Shown in pieces: positions 34,277 to 44,634 of a stretch of 44,808 nucleotides of DNA. A program made the position numbers and the translations under genes. The stretch's first letter is position 1, and the number at the start of each line of letters is the position of its first letter. Origin of the DNA: Ceraceosorus guamensis (taxonomy: Eukaryota > Basidiomycota > Exobasidiomycetes > Ceraceosorales > Ceraceosoraceae); the NCBI RefSeq assembly GCF_003144195.1, contig NW_020290111.1, positions 1-44,808 on the forward strand. The letters run 5' to 3'. The notes beneath the pieces were generated by a model. That model saw only the letters and a program-made list of their open reading frames with translations, made no database searches and was not told the DNA's origin.

Positions 34277-34885
34277 TCAGCTTTTTTCTGAGTCGTGAGC
34301 TTCGTGTCCATTCTGCTGCCGGGAATCTCTGCGATGAGCGAGCATGACAAGGAATCCGACGAAGAGCGCACAGACCGCAAACGTCACGAGGCAGACCCCA
34401 TCCCAAGTGCTAATCTGGGACCAAGGTTTGCAGTTCTCGAGGAACAAGAATACCAGTGAGAAGAGGGACAAGAGGATTGAGGAGCTCTTCTTCAGCCTCT
34501 CAAAGCACTGCGCCAAAGGTCCAGATCGTGTAGCTGCTGCCGATGTTGTTACGCCCTCGACGTTCGTGCCATCATCGTTTCCGCTCCGTAGGAACAGGTC
34601 GAGCAGGTCGTCGGCTGAGGCGACCGCACAGCTAAAAGGGCCATCTATTGCCTTGGACTGCAGAGATCCCGCACAAAGTGGTTGGGACATGAGTCTCCAT
34701 TGCAGTCGGTAAGTCAGACCGATGAGAAGCAATAGTCTGACAATGGTGCGCCAGTGATCGCCAACGCCTGACCAGAAATTTGGCACGCTCTTGTCGACAT
34801 GTTCTGGCTGGGCTGCTCCTCCCTTTGAGCTGGAGATTGGTGGCGGGGAGGAGGAGTGGATAGGCAATTTCCCTGCGACGTCCAT
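34277..34885 (-). CDS. Predicted membrane protein, 202 residues, not recognised
   Basis: Single uninterrupted frame. The N terminus (1-45) is rich in Ser and Pro. Then come a hydrophobic segment TIVRLLLLIGLTYRLQW (about 47-63), a polar middle with acidic residues, a second segment ILLSLFSLVFLFLE (about 136-150) and a third GVCLVTFAVCALFVGFLVML (about 162-182). It ends in a short basic and polar tail. Three hydrophobic helices in a 202-codon frame argue against chance. No family was recognised. The ATG at 34885 is the first in frame; an upstream exon cannot be excluded. It is divergent from the 36245 gene. Confidence 0.6.
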   Translation of the reverse strand: MDVAGKLPIHSSSPPPISSSKGGAAQPEHVDKSVPNFWSGVGDHWRTIVRLLLLIGLTYRLQWRLMSQPLCAGSLQSKAIDGPFSCAVASADDLLDLFLRSGNDDGTNVEGVTTSAAATRSGPLAQCFERLKKSSSILLSLFSLVFLFLENCKPWSQISTWDGVCLVTFAVCALFVGFLVMLAHRRDSRQQNGHEAHDSEKS

Positions 34886-36244
34886 GGCAAGCCCTTACCC
34901 TAAGTAGATCGAGCTGTGTTAGGGGCGCGATTCTGAAGGCAGATTCACGATTGCAGAGAGATCTGGTGAAGAGAAGGGCTGGGCGAATGACAGGCCTGCA
35001 TTGATGACAGACAGCCTGAGTTGCAGATCGAAGATGGAAGTCACGCTCATGTGGCCTGATGATGAAACAGAAGAAGGGGATCCTCGATGGATGGCCCCCC
35101 GCCCCCCACCTCTCGACGCTGTTTCAGTCGCAATCACGAATCACACGTTCGTCTGTCTCATCGCGTCGTGATCAAGCTTGGATCTGCGAGGTCATGCAGA
35201 CGACCTCGTGCTCGAAGTGTCGAGTTGGTGGTTGTTAGCGCGCAACAGATGGAGATAGCACAGCCACGCGCCATGCAGCCGAATCTGAATTGCTGCACTC
35301 GTGACTCGTGACTCATGACTCAATCAAGACTTATGCGACTCGTCTCTCTGACTCTCCAGACTGCGAAATCTTGATTGGCGAGGCTTGTTCAAGATCGGAA
35401 AGATCGAAAAGTCTTGAGTGATTGTTAGTCAATCAAGAATTGAATGAATCAATGAATCACCGATCGCAATTCGCACACGTGATGCGGGGATAGATGGCTG
35501 TGGACGCGAGACTCAAGACTCGACTCAGACTCGTCGGACTTTCGATGCGAGACCTTTTTGTTTGAACTGCGACTTTCGTTGTGCGTTTGCGCAAAGATCA
35601 CCGATTCATCGGATTGCTATTCGTGATTTCTGCCTTCAAATTCCGACTTTCACACGATTGCGATTCAAATTCAGCTTTGTGATCTTCTTGATGCGTGATT
35701 GGATCAGGTCAGGTCAGGTACGGTATGGTACGGTGCGGCACGGTGCGGCACCGGTCAAAGCCACGCCGGCGGGACACGCGACTCAGACTCGCGTTTGTGA
35801 CTTGTTTGTCCTCCTCGATGACCGCGAGCTTTAAATTCTGGGCCACCGACGTCATGCAGCTTGGGTCCACGCATGACAGCGGGCGTACCCTCACGGCGCG
35901 CGAGCTGAGCTTCAGCGGCTGTTGCATTTGATTCAAGATTCAGTTCAGTGATTGCGCTCTCGATCGAGCCTCGAGTCGCAGTCAGTCTTGAAATGGATCT
36001 GGCATGGTCTGGCCCTGCTGCCCTTGCTGCCCTTGCCTGTCGTCTGCGAGGCACGCCCAAGCATCGTACATGCGTCTCCTACCGTCACCCCTGCTCACCA
36101 CCATCACCAACACCACCAACACCACCACCAGCACCACCACCAACGCATCGCTGCTGCTCTCAACGTCGAGGTGTGCGGGGCCTACACAAGCCTCACGACG
36201 ATTGACCACTCTGCCGCTGTGCACTTGCTGACGCTACGATCAAG
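34886..36244. promoter_or_regulatory. Divergent spacer with recurrent TCACGAGT/GAATCA words
   Basis: The spacer is 1.36 kb between two genes that point apart, so it should hold both promoters. It contains ACTCGTGA twice in tandem (35297-35311), AATCAAGAATTGAATGAATCAATGAATCA-like sequence near 35430-35458, GGTCAG/GGTACG units at 35706-35740, and a CACCAC/CACCAA run at about 36098-36146. The plus-strand Thr/His ORFs over that run are repeat artefacts. Confidence 0.45.
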
Positions 36245-38530
36245 ATGGTTCTTGGCGGACTGGCAAACAAGACGCCATTCTGGCCGGAAGCATTGTTGGC
36301 GCTGCTGATCGCCAAAGCGCTGACAGGTTCCACGTGGGCCAGCACTTGGCTCTCATCCGGCTCTGCCCCCTTGACCTTTTTGCTGCTCAAGGGTGTGAAT
36401 GGGGGCAACCGCATGCTGCCTTGGTGCCCAACATGGCTGCTCCTCACCCTGCTCAACCTCACCCAAGCAGCATCCTCCACATCCTGGCTCTTTGCCGGCA
36501 TCTTCACCGCCCTCTGCTGGCCTCTGATATTCTTGGCCAGCCTGTACCAATTCCAAACGGTGGCGCACCATACGAGGAGAGGTTTGAGCAAGCTGCTCCG
36601 CGTGGTTCACTTTGCAGCGGATACCGTCGCCCTATTCGACTTGCCAGCGCTGGAGATCGATGTGGATGTGGCAGGCTTGATGGTCATTCGAGGCGTCACC
36701 CTCTCCCTCTCTTCCTTGACGCTGGTAGCGCATGGCATCGAGGTGGGAATCAAGCTGTCGGACGATTTGGAGATGGCCATACAGACGGACAAGGTGACGG
36801 TCAAGCTGTTTAGGAGCATTCACGTGTCGGATGTCTTCGCCAATGTCAAGGGCGGGCAGTACGAGCAGACATTTGGCGAGCTGGAGGATGACACCAGAAC
36901 GGCGGACGGTCAGGTGCTCATGGACCACCAATCATCAGCTCTACTCAGGGCAGCCGCCGGTGCTGCAGAGGGCGCTCCCGATCCTGCTGCGCTGTCCCCA
37001 TCGCCCACACCCACGCCAACGTCTTCCAATGCAGATGGAATACACTCGCCCGGCAGTGCCCCTCCACTGCCAGCTCGACCCAGCGCAGCAAATGGGCTAC
37101 CGACCTCTCAGCGAGAGCTTCCAATGGAAGACGCTTCGTCTGCTTCCGATCCCCGCGCAAGTGCATCTTCCCCTTCTCCCAGCAAGGTGACGCTAGCGGA
37201 AAGAATGACGGATGGCCAGGCGCCGCGTGCGGTTAGCGTCGAGCATGGCCTGGATGCTGCTACCACTTTGATAGCCGATGAGAAGGATGACCAGGCTCGT
37301 TTGCAGCGCATCTTGAGCGAAATCGAAAAGACGAGCGAGGTGAAGATTGCACAGGACCACGTCATCAGACGAATCAGCCGATTGAGGAGTCGACAGCAGA
37401 GTGATGCAGAGCAGGACGACGTTCTGGACGTGGAAGTGCCAGTGCAGCATGACCCTGCCGCTTCACCCTCGCAACCTCCGCTGAACCTAGACAACGATAG
37501 GCACATGCGCGCTGCTATCTGTACGCGTCTTCACGCCAGACCTTCCATCCAACACCCACCGCGTCAGTCGGTTCGTGTGTCTACACTGCAGAATCTGCCG
37601 CCTCCTTGGCTTCTTCGCTTGACGCACCGCTTGCCTCTGCTTTTGCGGCTCTTGTTGAACCCTCTTGCATACTTCCATCCCATCAGAATCGACTCGATCA
37701 CTGCAGGAGCGTCAGGAAGGTGGATGCAGAGCATGCTGCGGTCCCAGCTCTTCAAAAGCTATGCTGACAATTCTTCCGATATTCGCAAGCTCCGCGACAA
37801 GATCGAAAAGTGGCTGTGCGACGCCAATTTCGTGCTGGGTCTGGAGCAATTCGATGGGCAAGGACTTGTACCGGTCAATACGGACCATGACATCACCTGC
37901 AGAATGAACATCGACGAGCTCACGCTTTACAGGACGGTACAAGCTCAAGCAAGCTTGAAGAAAAGCTTGCAATTAGGAGGAGCAGACGCCACTGTGCTGG
38001 TGCCCTCCATGCTGCTGCCTCACCACGATCACCTCTTGCCAACGATCGACGAACGTAAAGAAGCGCAAGAAGCACATAGGCTCAAGATCCGGCGCCATGA
38101 CTCGGCGCCCAAGGTGGTGCAAGCCAAGAGAAATCTGCAACAGAATATCAAGGATGAGGCGGACGTTGGCATTTCGGTGCACATCAAGCTACCAGCTTGC
38201 TTCGACCAGGACTTGCTCAACTTTATCACAACCCTCGTGAAGGCAAGCAAAGTGATCGAGTTTGAAAAAGCATACGAAGAGGTGGCTGAAAGCCAAGTGC
38301 GCTCCTTCAAGGACTTCACAAAGCTAGTCAATACGGGAATCAAGGAGGGAGTCAAGAAGGCCACCGTCAATGCGGCTGCCAATGATACCTGGATAGCCTC
38401 TGTGGTTGGAAAGGTCGTGAGGAAACTCGAGGCTGCTCAGGGCGATGTCGGCTATTCGGGAAACATACCTGTGCCTCTCAAGATTTATCGTGATGCCGCT
38501 GTGCCGGGCGAGTCCAAGTTATTACCGTAG
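36245..38530 (+). CDS. Conserved-looking fungal membrane-anchored protein, unknown function
   Basis: One intronless frame of 761 residues. The N terminus has hydrophobic stretches (ALLALLIAKAL, TWLLLTLLNLTQ, LFAGIFTALCWPLIFLASLYQF, up to about residue 102), suggesting a membrane anchor. A beta-rich region follows (about 130-225), with LMVIRGVTLSLSSLTLVAHG, IKLSDDLEMAIQTDKVTVKL and HVSDVFANVKGG. The middle (about 230-410) is low-complexity and charged. The C-terminal half is conserved-looking, with KIEKWLCDANFVLGLE, MNIDELTLYRTVQAQ, ISVHIKLPACFDQDLLNFI and ending GDVGYSGNIPVPLKIYR then KLLP. From memory, related hypothetical proteins occur in other fungi with the same C-terminal GDVGYSG signature. 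The anchor followed by beta-rich repeats could suggest a lipid-transfer or organelle-contact role, but this is speculation. The start context CAAGATGG is good. Confidence 0.85.
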   Translation: MVLGGLANKTPFWPEALLALLIAKALTGSTWASTWLSSGSAPLTFLLLKGVNGGNRMLPWCPTWLLLTLLNLTQAASSTSWLFAGIFTALCWPLIFLASLYQFQTVAHHTRRGLSKLLRVVHFAADTVALFDLPALEIDVDVAGLMVIRGVTLSLSSLTLVAHGIEVGIKLSDDLEMAIQTDKVTVKLFRSIHVSDVFANVKGGQYEQTFGELEDDTRTADGQVLMDHQSSALLRAAAGAAEGAPDPAALSPSPTPTPTSSNADGIHSPGSAPPLPARPSAANGLPTSQRELPMEDASSASDPRASASSPSPSKVTLAERMTDGQAPRAVSVEHGLDAATTLIADEKDDQARLQRILSEIEKTSEVKIAQDHVIRRISRLRSRQQSDAEQDDVLDVEVPVQHDPAASPSQPPLNLDNDRHMRAAICTRLHARPSIQHPPRQSVRVSTLQNLPPPWLLRLTHRLPLLLRLLLNPLAYFHPIRIDSITAGASGRWMQSMLRSQLFKSYADNSSDIRKLRDKIEKWLCDANFVLGLEQFDGQGLVPVNTDHDITCRMNIDELTLYRTVQAQASLKKSLQLGGADATVLVPSMLLPHHDHLLPTIDERKEAQEAHRLKIRRHDSAPKVVQAKRNLQQNIKDEADVGISVHIKLPACFDQDLLNFITTLVKASKVIEFEKAYEEVAESQVRSFKDFTKLVNTGIKEGVKKATVNAAANDTWIASVVGKVVRKLEAAQGDVGYSGNIPVPLKIYRDAAVPGESKLLP

Positions 38531-39129
38531 AAATCACGTGGATTGCATGCTACTAGCCAGACCTCTTGCTCTTTTGTTGAGCTCTATTGTGACTCTGAGA
38601 ATGAATTTTCGGCCAGCAAGCCCGTTGCTAGCTCTCAAAGCACATCCCTCTCGTAGTGTACTCAGTCCCGGGTGTCCCACATTCACGGGACAGCCACGCG
38701 AAGCTCAGCAAGTGACGAGATGATTAGCTTAACAAGTCCATTATAGGTGTCTGTATGAACACCAATTGCCGGCTCAGCATTTCGCCACAAATACCCGGCT
38801 CCTCCGTAATCACCCTTGGAGCACGTCTGCACCACAAATCGCAGTAATCATAGCGGACCTGATATCTAGCTTAAGAGGTACCTTAGATTGCTGTTCAAGG
38901 CTTCACCTGCCATAGCACGCCCCTTGCGACTGCCCTCAAAGCGGAGCAGCGCTCCATGCCACCTCGCCTGCGTGCAGAATCGCTTCAGTCATTGCGAGCC
39001 TGCATTCACGATCACGACTTTGAGTCATAAGGGCCTCTTCCGCCGAATCGAGCCAGCTACCGATGCTTCTGGAAGGTGTGCCACCACGCGGGGCGCTAAT
39101 GTTCAACCATCCGAGCCCGGCTCGCTGAG
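38531..39129. other. 3' flank of the 36245 gene, start of the AT-richer island
   Basis: The base composition turns more AT-rich from here. An 83-codon plus-strand frame (38888-39139) and a short one starting MPPRLRAESLQSLR at 38958 lie just upstream of the next exon chain and may contain its first exon, but no clean donor was found. Confidence 0.4.
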
Positions 39130-39804
39130 ACACGAGTGAGCCTTTATACGCCCAGCATGCTCACGAGATTGCCGGCCTCAAGGGCACCATTGCTGCGCAA
39201 GGGAACAAAACAAAAGCCCTGCAAGCACAAGTCAAGACCTTGCCTGAGGGTGCCTGCAGTCACAACGACTTCAATGATCTTGTGAGTTGATTGCATGTCA
39301 AAAGACCACAACCTAAATCTGCCCATTCATCATGAATCCTGATCATTCTGCCTCGGATGTCTCAGTACTTGCGCATGTAGTATCTAGGTCGGATTTTGGA
39401 GGTTGAGGTTCCCCTCCAAGAGGATGCCAATCTTGTGACGCTACACATTCAACGTGTGTCCAAGGCACTTCTGGTGAGCTGCCTTTGCTAGCCAATGACT
39501 GTGATGACTCTGACTTCTATGTGCGCGTCATTTTCTTGAATTCGTTCACGTTTAGATCGCCTTTGAATATGCAACGGTGCAAGCTGAGCGCGCAACTCGA
39601 TTCACTCCAGACCTAGGCGAACGTGCCCACAAAACCGAACACGCGTCTAACTCTCGTAAAATTGTGCTTGCAATGTTTGGACGCCTGTCACTGGACGAAT
39701 GCGCTCACTGGCAAGCAGGAGGCGAGGTCAAAGCTGGCATGCTCGCCAGCGGCATTCAGCCTCGATGCTGTTCCTCGCTAATTTGCAAAAATCCAGATGC
39801 CTGA
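39130..39804 (+). CDS. Unknown multi-exon gene, 5' end not found
   Basis: Three coding pieces join in phase: about 39130-39281, 39381-39473 and 39556-39804. The two introns (99 and 82 bases) have GTGAGT and GTGAGC donors and end TGTAG and TTTAG. The first piece has a coiled-coil look (AHEIAGLKGTIAAQGNKTKA, LQAQVKTLPEG). The next reads YLGRILEVEVPLQEDANLVT, and the last IAFEYATVQAERATRFTPDL then SRKIVLAMFGRLSLDECAHW. No family was recognised. The end is uncertain: a further intron ending TTTGCAAAAATCCAG near 39794 would lead into the 63-codon frame 39797-39988, which has a hydrophobic stretch MLVVCFGLIAGLGGG. The first exon is missing or lies near 38958. It could be a fast-evolving host gene or part of an unrecognised element. 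No break is evident within the three pieces. Confidence 0.4.
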
Positions 39805-42800
39805 TATGACCATCGGTAGCACCTCTCTCCGTCGCCACATGTTCAGTTATGTTTCCTCACCGACACATGCCCAGGCTCAGACTATGCGATCGACGATGTT
39901 GGTAGTATGTTTTGGTCTCATAGCTGGTCTGGGTGGTGGCGCAAGGTGCTATCTTGATTTACTGCGCGTCGTCACCTCACCAATTTAAGCCCCTACCCTC
40001 TAAACGTCTATAAATGAACTGGGCCAGTCAATGAACAGGCTTGCAGCGGTGACTAATTCTCCTGCTTTCTTTCGGTCTTGTTTCATGACAATTTCTTACT
40101 GCCACTCTACATCCACACGCAAAAAATTTAACATAACAACTCATCTTGCTTCAATCTCACACACTTTTAGCGCAGGATTATTTGCTCAGCCAGATCGACA
40201 AGTGCGAGTACAAACTGATTCCGACCACTGCCGAATTGGACGTCCAAAATTTATCCTTGGCCGTCCCTACCTTCAACTTCAGCTGAGCAATTCTGCCGTG
40301 CTGTGTCAGACGTTTTATGCTGGGCTCGGCCTATCTCTCAGCAGTTGTCCCTTGGCAAGACTGTTAACTCCTCTGCCCCCACCTTGGTCATGGGTGCTCT
40401 GGACCCACTCAGGTAGAGAGGAACGCAGAGATAGCTCGCTACCACGGGCCTGGCCGACGATCAGCAAGATCTCGGAGCCAGAGGTTGGCTTCGAACTTGT
40501 GACTGTCCTGCTGCAATTTCTTGATTTCCATTCATTGAAAAACACTCTCACATGATTCGCGTTCAAAGCCGTGATCAGTTTTATACTGTAGTTGGTGTGT
40601 CATAGCATGGCAGCATTTGAGCGAGCATTCTTTTGGAAGCTTGTGAGCGTCTGAGGCGTTAATTCAGGTAACAAACACTCGGAACGCTCCGCTCGTCAAA
40701 GTCGACTTGGCTGCGAGTCACATTCCACAAATTTCTCTCGCAAGAGCTGTCGGAGCCAATTTTCTTGGCGACGCGCCTGACAGCAAGTTTTGTACTAGTG
40801 TATGCGATCGAAAAGCTTTAGTCGAGCCTTTGACAATGCTCTTGGCACACAGCCGGGCATGGGTTTTTGAGGTGCACCGGCCGATGTTGCGCTTGGTGTG
40901 GTTCAAGGTATGAGAAGAGTCTCGATACATTTCCGAACGAAAACGGTTCTGTCGCGCGAATCTTATTGGCAACAAGCTGCACGCGTAGGTTGCTTTCCAC
41001 CTTCCAGATTCCGCTACAATGATTTGTCGATAAAGTTCGCATTGTTGTGCGTCTTCATCAGGGCCACGAAATAGAGAAATGCCGGAGGCAGGAAATCTGA
41101 AGCGTACACAATCACCTCGACATTTCTGTCAACGCATTTTTGACAACCAGCGTCGAGCTACGTAGCTGCTCCTTAAACGTTTGCTGCGACGATACACAGG
41201 TACACCAGAGGCTTTTTGAAATGATGACAGCGGTGAGTCTGAAGCTTGTTGCACACGGAGGATGAGCATTCAGAATTCAAAAATTGTTGTTGCGAGTGAG
41301 TTACGGAACACGTATAGAGGTCAGGCCCTAATGAAATGATCTACAAGAGGTGCCAAGTTCCAAGCCGATGGCCTCAGGCGCCCCGAGGTGTTTTCCTATT
41401 ACATTTGTAAATTGCGGGATAGCCATCATAGACAACACCAGATATGCTGCACAGCACAAAGTTTGTTGTTCTTGCATCGGTTTACAATTTCTTGAAATTA
41501 TCCTTCAAATTTGGCAGCGTTGTTTCATGGGCTATAAGTCCTTGCAAAATTATCAAAAAACGTGGCTAGGTACACAGAATATTTTTCAGCTGACCAGATC
41601 CCAAATTATACTCGCCAACTCGCTTTTCGTTTCAGCTCTCTATGTCGGTGATCTCCACGCATTCTTTCAGACATTTGGCTACGTTCTTGGCAAAGGCATC
41701 TGCGCATCAGTCCAAGCTGCTCTTAATCTTTTGTGAAACATACTTACGCACAGCCATCCCTTTCTATTGACCGCGGCATCTCCGAAGTCATTTTGTGCTT
41801 GACTAGTCAAGGCCTTGTGTTCACTTTTGCACCAATGAAACTTTCACTCGGTTGCAACGACGATTGAGCGTTCCGATCATAGTAGTGCAGACAAGAGGGC
41901 TTCCGTACGCCAGGGACTTGACCCGGTGCATGTCGTGATCCACTCGCAGCCATCTTGACATCAAAAAACTTGTCACGATGGACGCGACGTCAGCCGAATC
42001 CTTCAGTTCGCTTCTTAGATGACTGCAGTGGGAGAAGTCAGTCCCTCAAACAACAGCACGTCTTAAATGCGACACAGTATAATTGTGTGTTTTTGCGTCA
42101 GACCAAGCTGCACAACATGCAATAAAGCAGCGCTGCGAAATTTCTTTGTGCATCCGGTACGCACTTCATTTGTATGCGACTCCCAACGCGCCCAAAAAGC
42201 TGACCAGCATTTCTTTGAGGTGCTTCTCGTGGCCAAAGTCGAAGCGCTCCAGTCTTGACGGAGGAGATTCTAGGCAAGCTGGCGGTCCAAATTGCGCAAA
42301 TAGAGGACGGAGACTTCTTGAGAGCCATCAATGCGTACTGAACTCGAGCAGCAAAACAGCATTCGCGGCACCACATACATTCGCTGAAACTATTGAGCCT
42401 AACAAGTAAGGATCAAAGCTTTGGAGAGAGCGCTTTGGTCCATCGAATGAGTGCAGCGGCAGACAAGTCAGCATGCATCCACAGCAGAAACACCGGGAAA
42501 GCACACGCCTTGTAGTGCAATTGCCGGGCTAGAATGCTTGTCTGAATTACTCGTCTCTCGCTGCAATTTTGACATCAGAGCGCATAGCCACTGAATGTCT
42601 CCATTGCACCATGGCTGCACTGGATGAGAGTGCAACAAACAAAAACAACGGGTAAAACTGCAACTCTCACGCACCCGCGTTTCCCCAGGGCTCCCACACC
42701 TGGAGCGCGGGGAGCGCAAGCATAAATTTGGGATTATTTGGGCTCACCTCTGATCTGACGCTTCAGTGGACAGGTGTAGCGGGAGAAGCTGATCCTGGGA

Positions 42801-43180
42801 AAAGTCGAAGAGGCTTGGAGGCATACAACGCACGGCTGAAACGACGGTGAAAGCATGTGCAATGCCGCGCGAGCATGAATCGAGACTCATCTTGCTGCGT
42901 AGTGCATCATGCCTGTTCTCTACTGGGAGCGCGTCAACAGTAAGGTCCAGCTACTAGGGTGCTGTGCACGCCATTCGCTGATCTTGCTCTCTCTACCGCG
43001 CACAGCATCGATCCACACGCAGACACACAAACACTCTCAACATCACCAGCCCGCGAAACACTTCTCACACACACTCTCTCTCTCTCAGCACCACACTCCC
43101 CTTGCACGCAGCGCCTGCGCTTGTCACCACCTCCAACACAAAATCACATTCCCACACCCAACACCAGGAAGAAACACGCA
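39805..43180. other. 3.4-kb AT-richer stretch with scattered exon-like pieces
   Basis: No complete gene could be built. The longest frames are 174 codons (40031-40555, plus) and 128 codons (41350-41736, plus); neither has a known motif. Short exon-like pieces are DDTQVHQRLFEMMTA ending at a GTGAGT at 41233, and TEEILGKLAVQIAQIEDGDF within 42259-42330. The right end (about 43010-43180) is a CA- and CT-rich leader leading to the start at 43181. The stretch looks like decayed or rapidly changing genes, or remains of elements. Confidence 0.4.
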
Positions 43181-44300
43181 ATGAACGCCGACGCAGAGAG
43201 TAAGTGACGTCATGCGGGCCGGGCATTGCTACCGTGACTAACAGCATGCCCGCACAGTGCCAATTTACCACCTCACGCGGGTTGAACGCAAGCAGCTCGA
43301 GCACGAATTTGGAAACTCGTTCTACCCAGTGTCAAGCATCGTATGCGTGGGAATACAAGCAGGAAGTACCGGGAAGAAGGGAAGAAGGGAAGAAGGCACC
43401 TAGAGTGGAGGAGCCATGCTGACCTTCAGCAATGGCTGGACCAAGCAAGATCAAGCGGTGTGATTGAGGCTAATGGGATGCAGTGGACGGGGGTCACTGG
43501 GAGGGATCTCATTTTCGGAAGGACAGAGGAAGAATGGGCTCAGGCAATGGTTGCATACAAAGCCTGGCTAGAACAAAGGTGAGCACGCACAGATGAAGAT
43601 TGGGCGAAGCTCCCTCCTGGCACCCGTGACTTTGCCATTACTCCTTGGGGGTTGGTGATGAGGAATGGGCCAGGTGTTGAGAGAAGCCATAAGGTCTTGC
43701 ACGGGCAATTTTTGCCTGAAGTTGTGATCTGCCACGTCAAGTTACTCAGACTTCTCACGTATGAGTGATTACTCCTTTCTTTGCAAACGGTGCATAGGGA
43801 CCGCCTGCGTTTTGGGCAGGGTGAGGGCTCGAGATGCGGTGCTGTTAAAGGCTTCTGCTCAGAATGACAAAGCGCCAAAAGGCTTTGTTACCAGCATGCA
43901 GAGATGCAAACACGGAGGTGTGCGACGTGACCTCGAAGAAGTGATGGCGCGAAGCACTGCTTTCAAGAAGATGTGGGCAAAAGACACACGCCAATCAGTC
44001 GCAGCATTTACTTCGCATCCTATCAGGCGCCTCTCGTGGTGCAGGACAGCGTGGCAGCCGAAGGGGGCACAGAGGGGGTCGTGGACAGGGCGATCATTCT
44101 GAGCCCGTTCCCAACGTGCCCTTGACCTGAGCATCAATGCACGCCTCAAGCGCTCTTGTGCTACTCCGGGTGATGCCACTGGTCCCAGCACGCAGAATGT
44201 CACCTTCTATTCAACTCTCACACCCCGCGACATCCCCTGTGGGCAGTACATTGAGCATTCGTCGGCACCTAGGCGGCCGGCGCTAAAGCCTGTTGAACAG
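43181..44300 (+). other. Gene-like start and coding remnants of unknown family, looks broken
   Basis: A clean leader (CACACTCTCTCTCTCTCAGC-type sequence, then AACACCAGG and CACGCAATG) precedes an ATG at 43181. A 58-base intron (43200-43257) has GTAAGT, a TGACTAAC branch site and a CACAG acceptor, and leads to MPIYHLTRVERKQLEHEFGN. Further coding-like stretches follow on the same strand: ADLQQWLDQARSSGVIEANG (about 43421-43480), QWTGVTGRDLIFGR, PPGTRDFAITPWGLVMRNG (about 43614-43670), and RDIPCGQYIEHSSAPRRPAL around 44230-44289. They are not in one open frame, so the unit looks broken, with a few breaks, or has introns not seen here. The family is not recognised. It may be a host pseudogene or part of an element, and its closeness to the LTR retrotransposon keeps the second option open. 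Confidence 0.35.
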
Positions 44301-44471
44301 CTATCCCTAGCGCCAGCGACTCATGGCTGACCTGTTGTGACGGTCATATCGAGGCAGATGACATCGTTGTCTCCTCAGATCATCACAAAGGACCCTTTTC
44401 TGTTTTCCGTCTTCTCGACCACCTTCCTGATGACCATTCCGCTTCCCCCCTTTCAATGTGCTAGCGGTATC

Positions 44472-44634
44472 TGTTGTGAGAAGAGATCGAATTCATAGCG
44501 AGTGGGGGCTTGACTGAAGGAACTGGAAGAGACTTATATACATGCATAGAGAGGAGGCCTGTGCGCTATTCTGACCGTTCAGATGCCTCATGCAGGAAAG
44601 GGGACCGTGCACTCAATACTCCCCCTTCTCAACA
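44472..44634 (-). repeat. Putative 3' LTR of the copia element, about 163 bp
   Basis: In element sense it starts TGTTGAGAAG and ends CTTCTCACAACA, so it has TG...CA ends and an imperfect terminal inverted repeat. A TATATAAG promoter box is inside. A purine run (AGAAGGGGGAG) lies just inside the proposed start; if it is the polypurine tract, the LTR would begin about 15 bases later, near 44619. Confidence 0.65.

Noticed and set aside
41350-41736. 128-codon plus-strand frame in the AT-rich island
   Set aside because: Longer than most frames there and free of repeats, but without motif, splice partner or start context; kept only as part of the region note.
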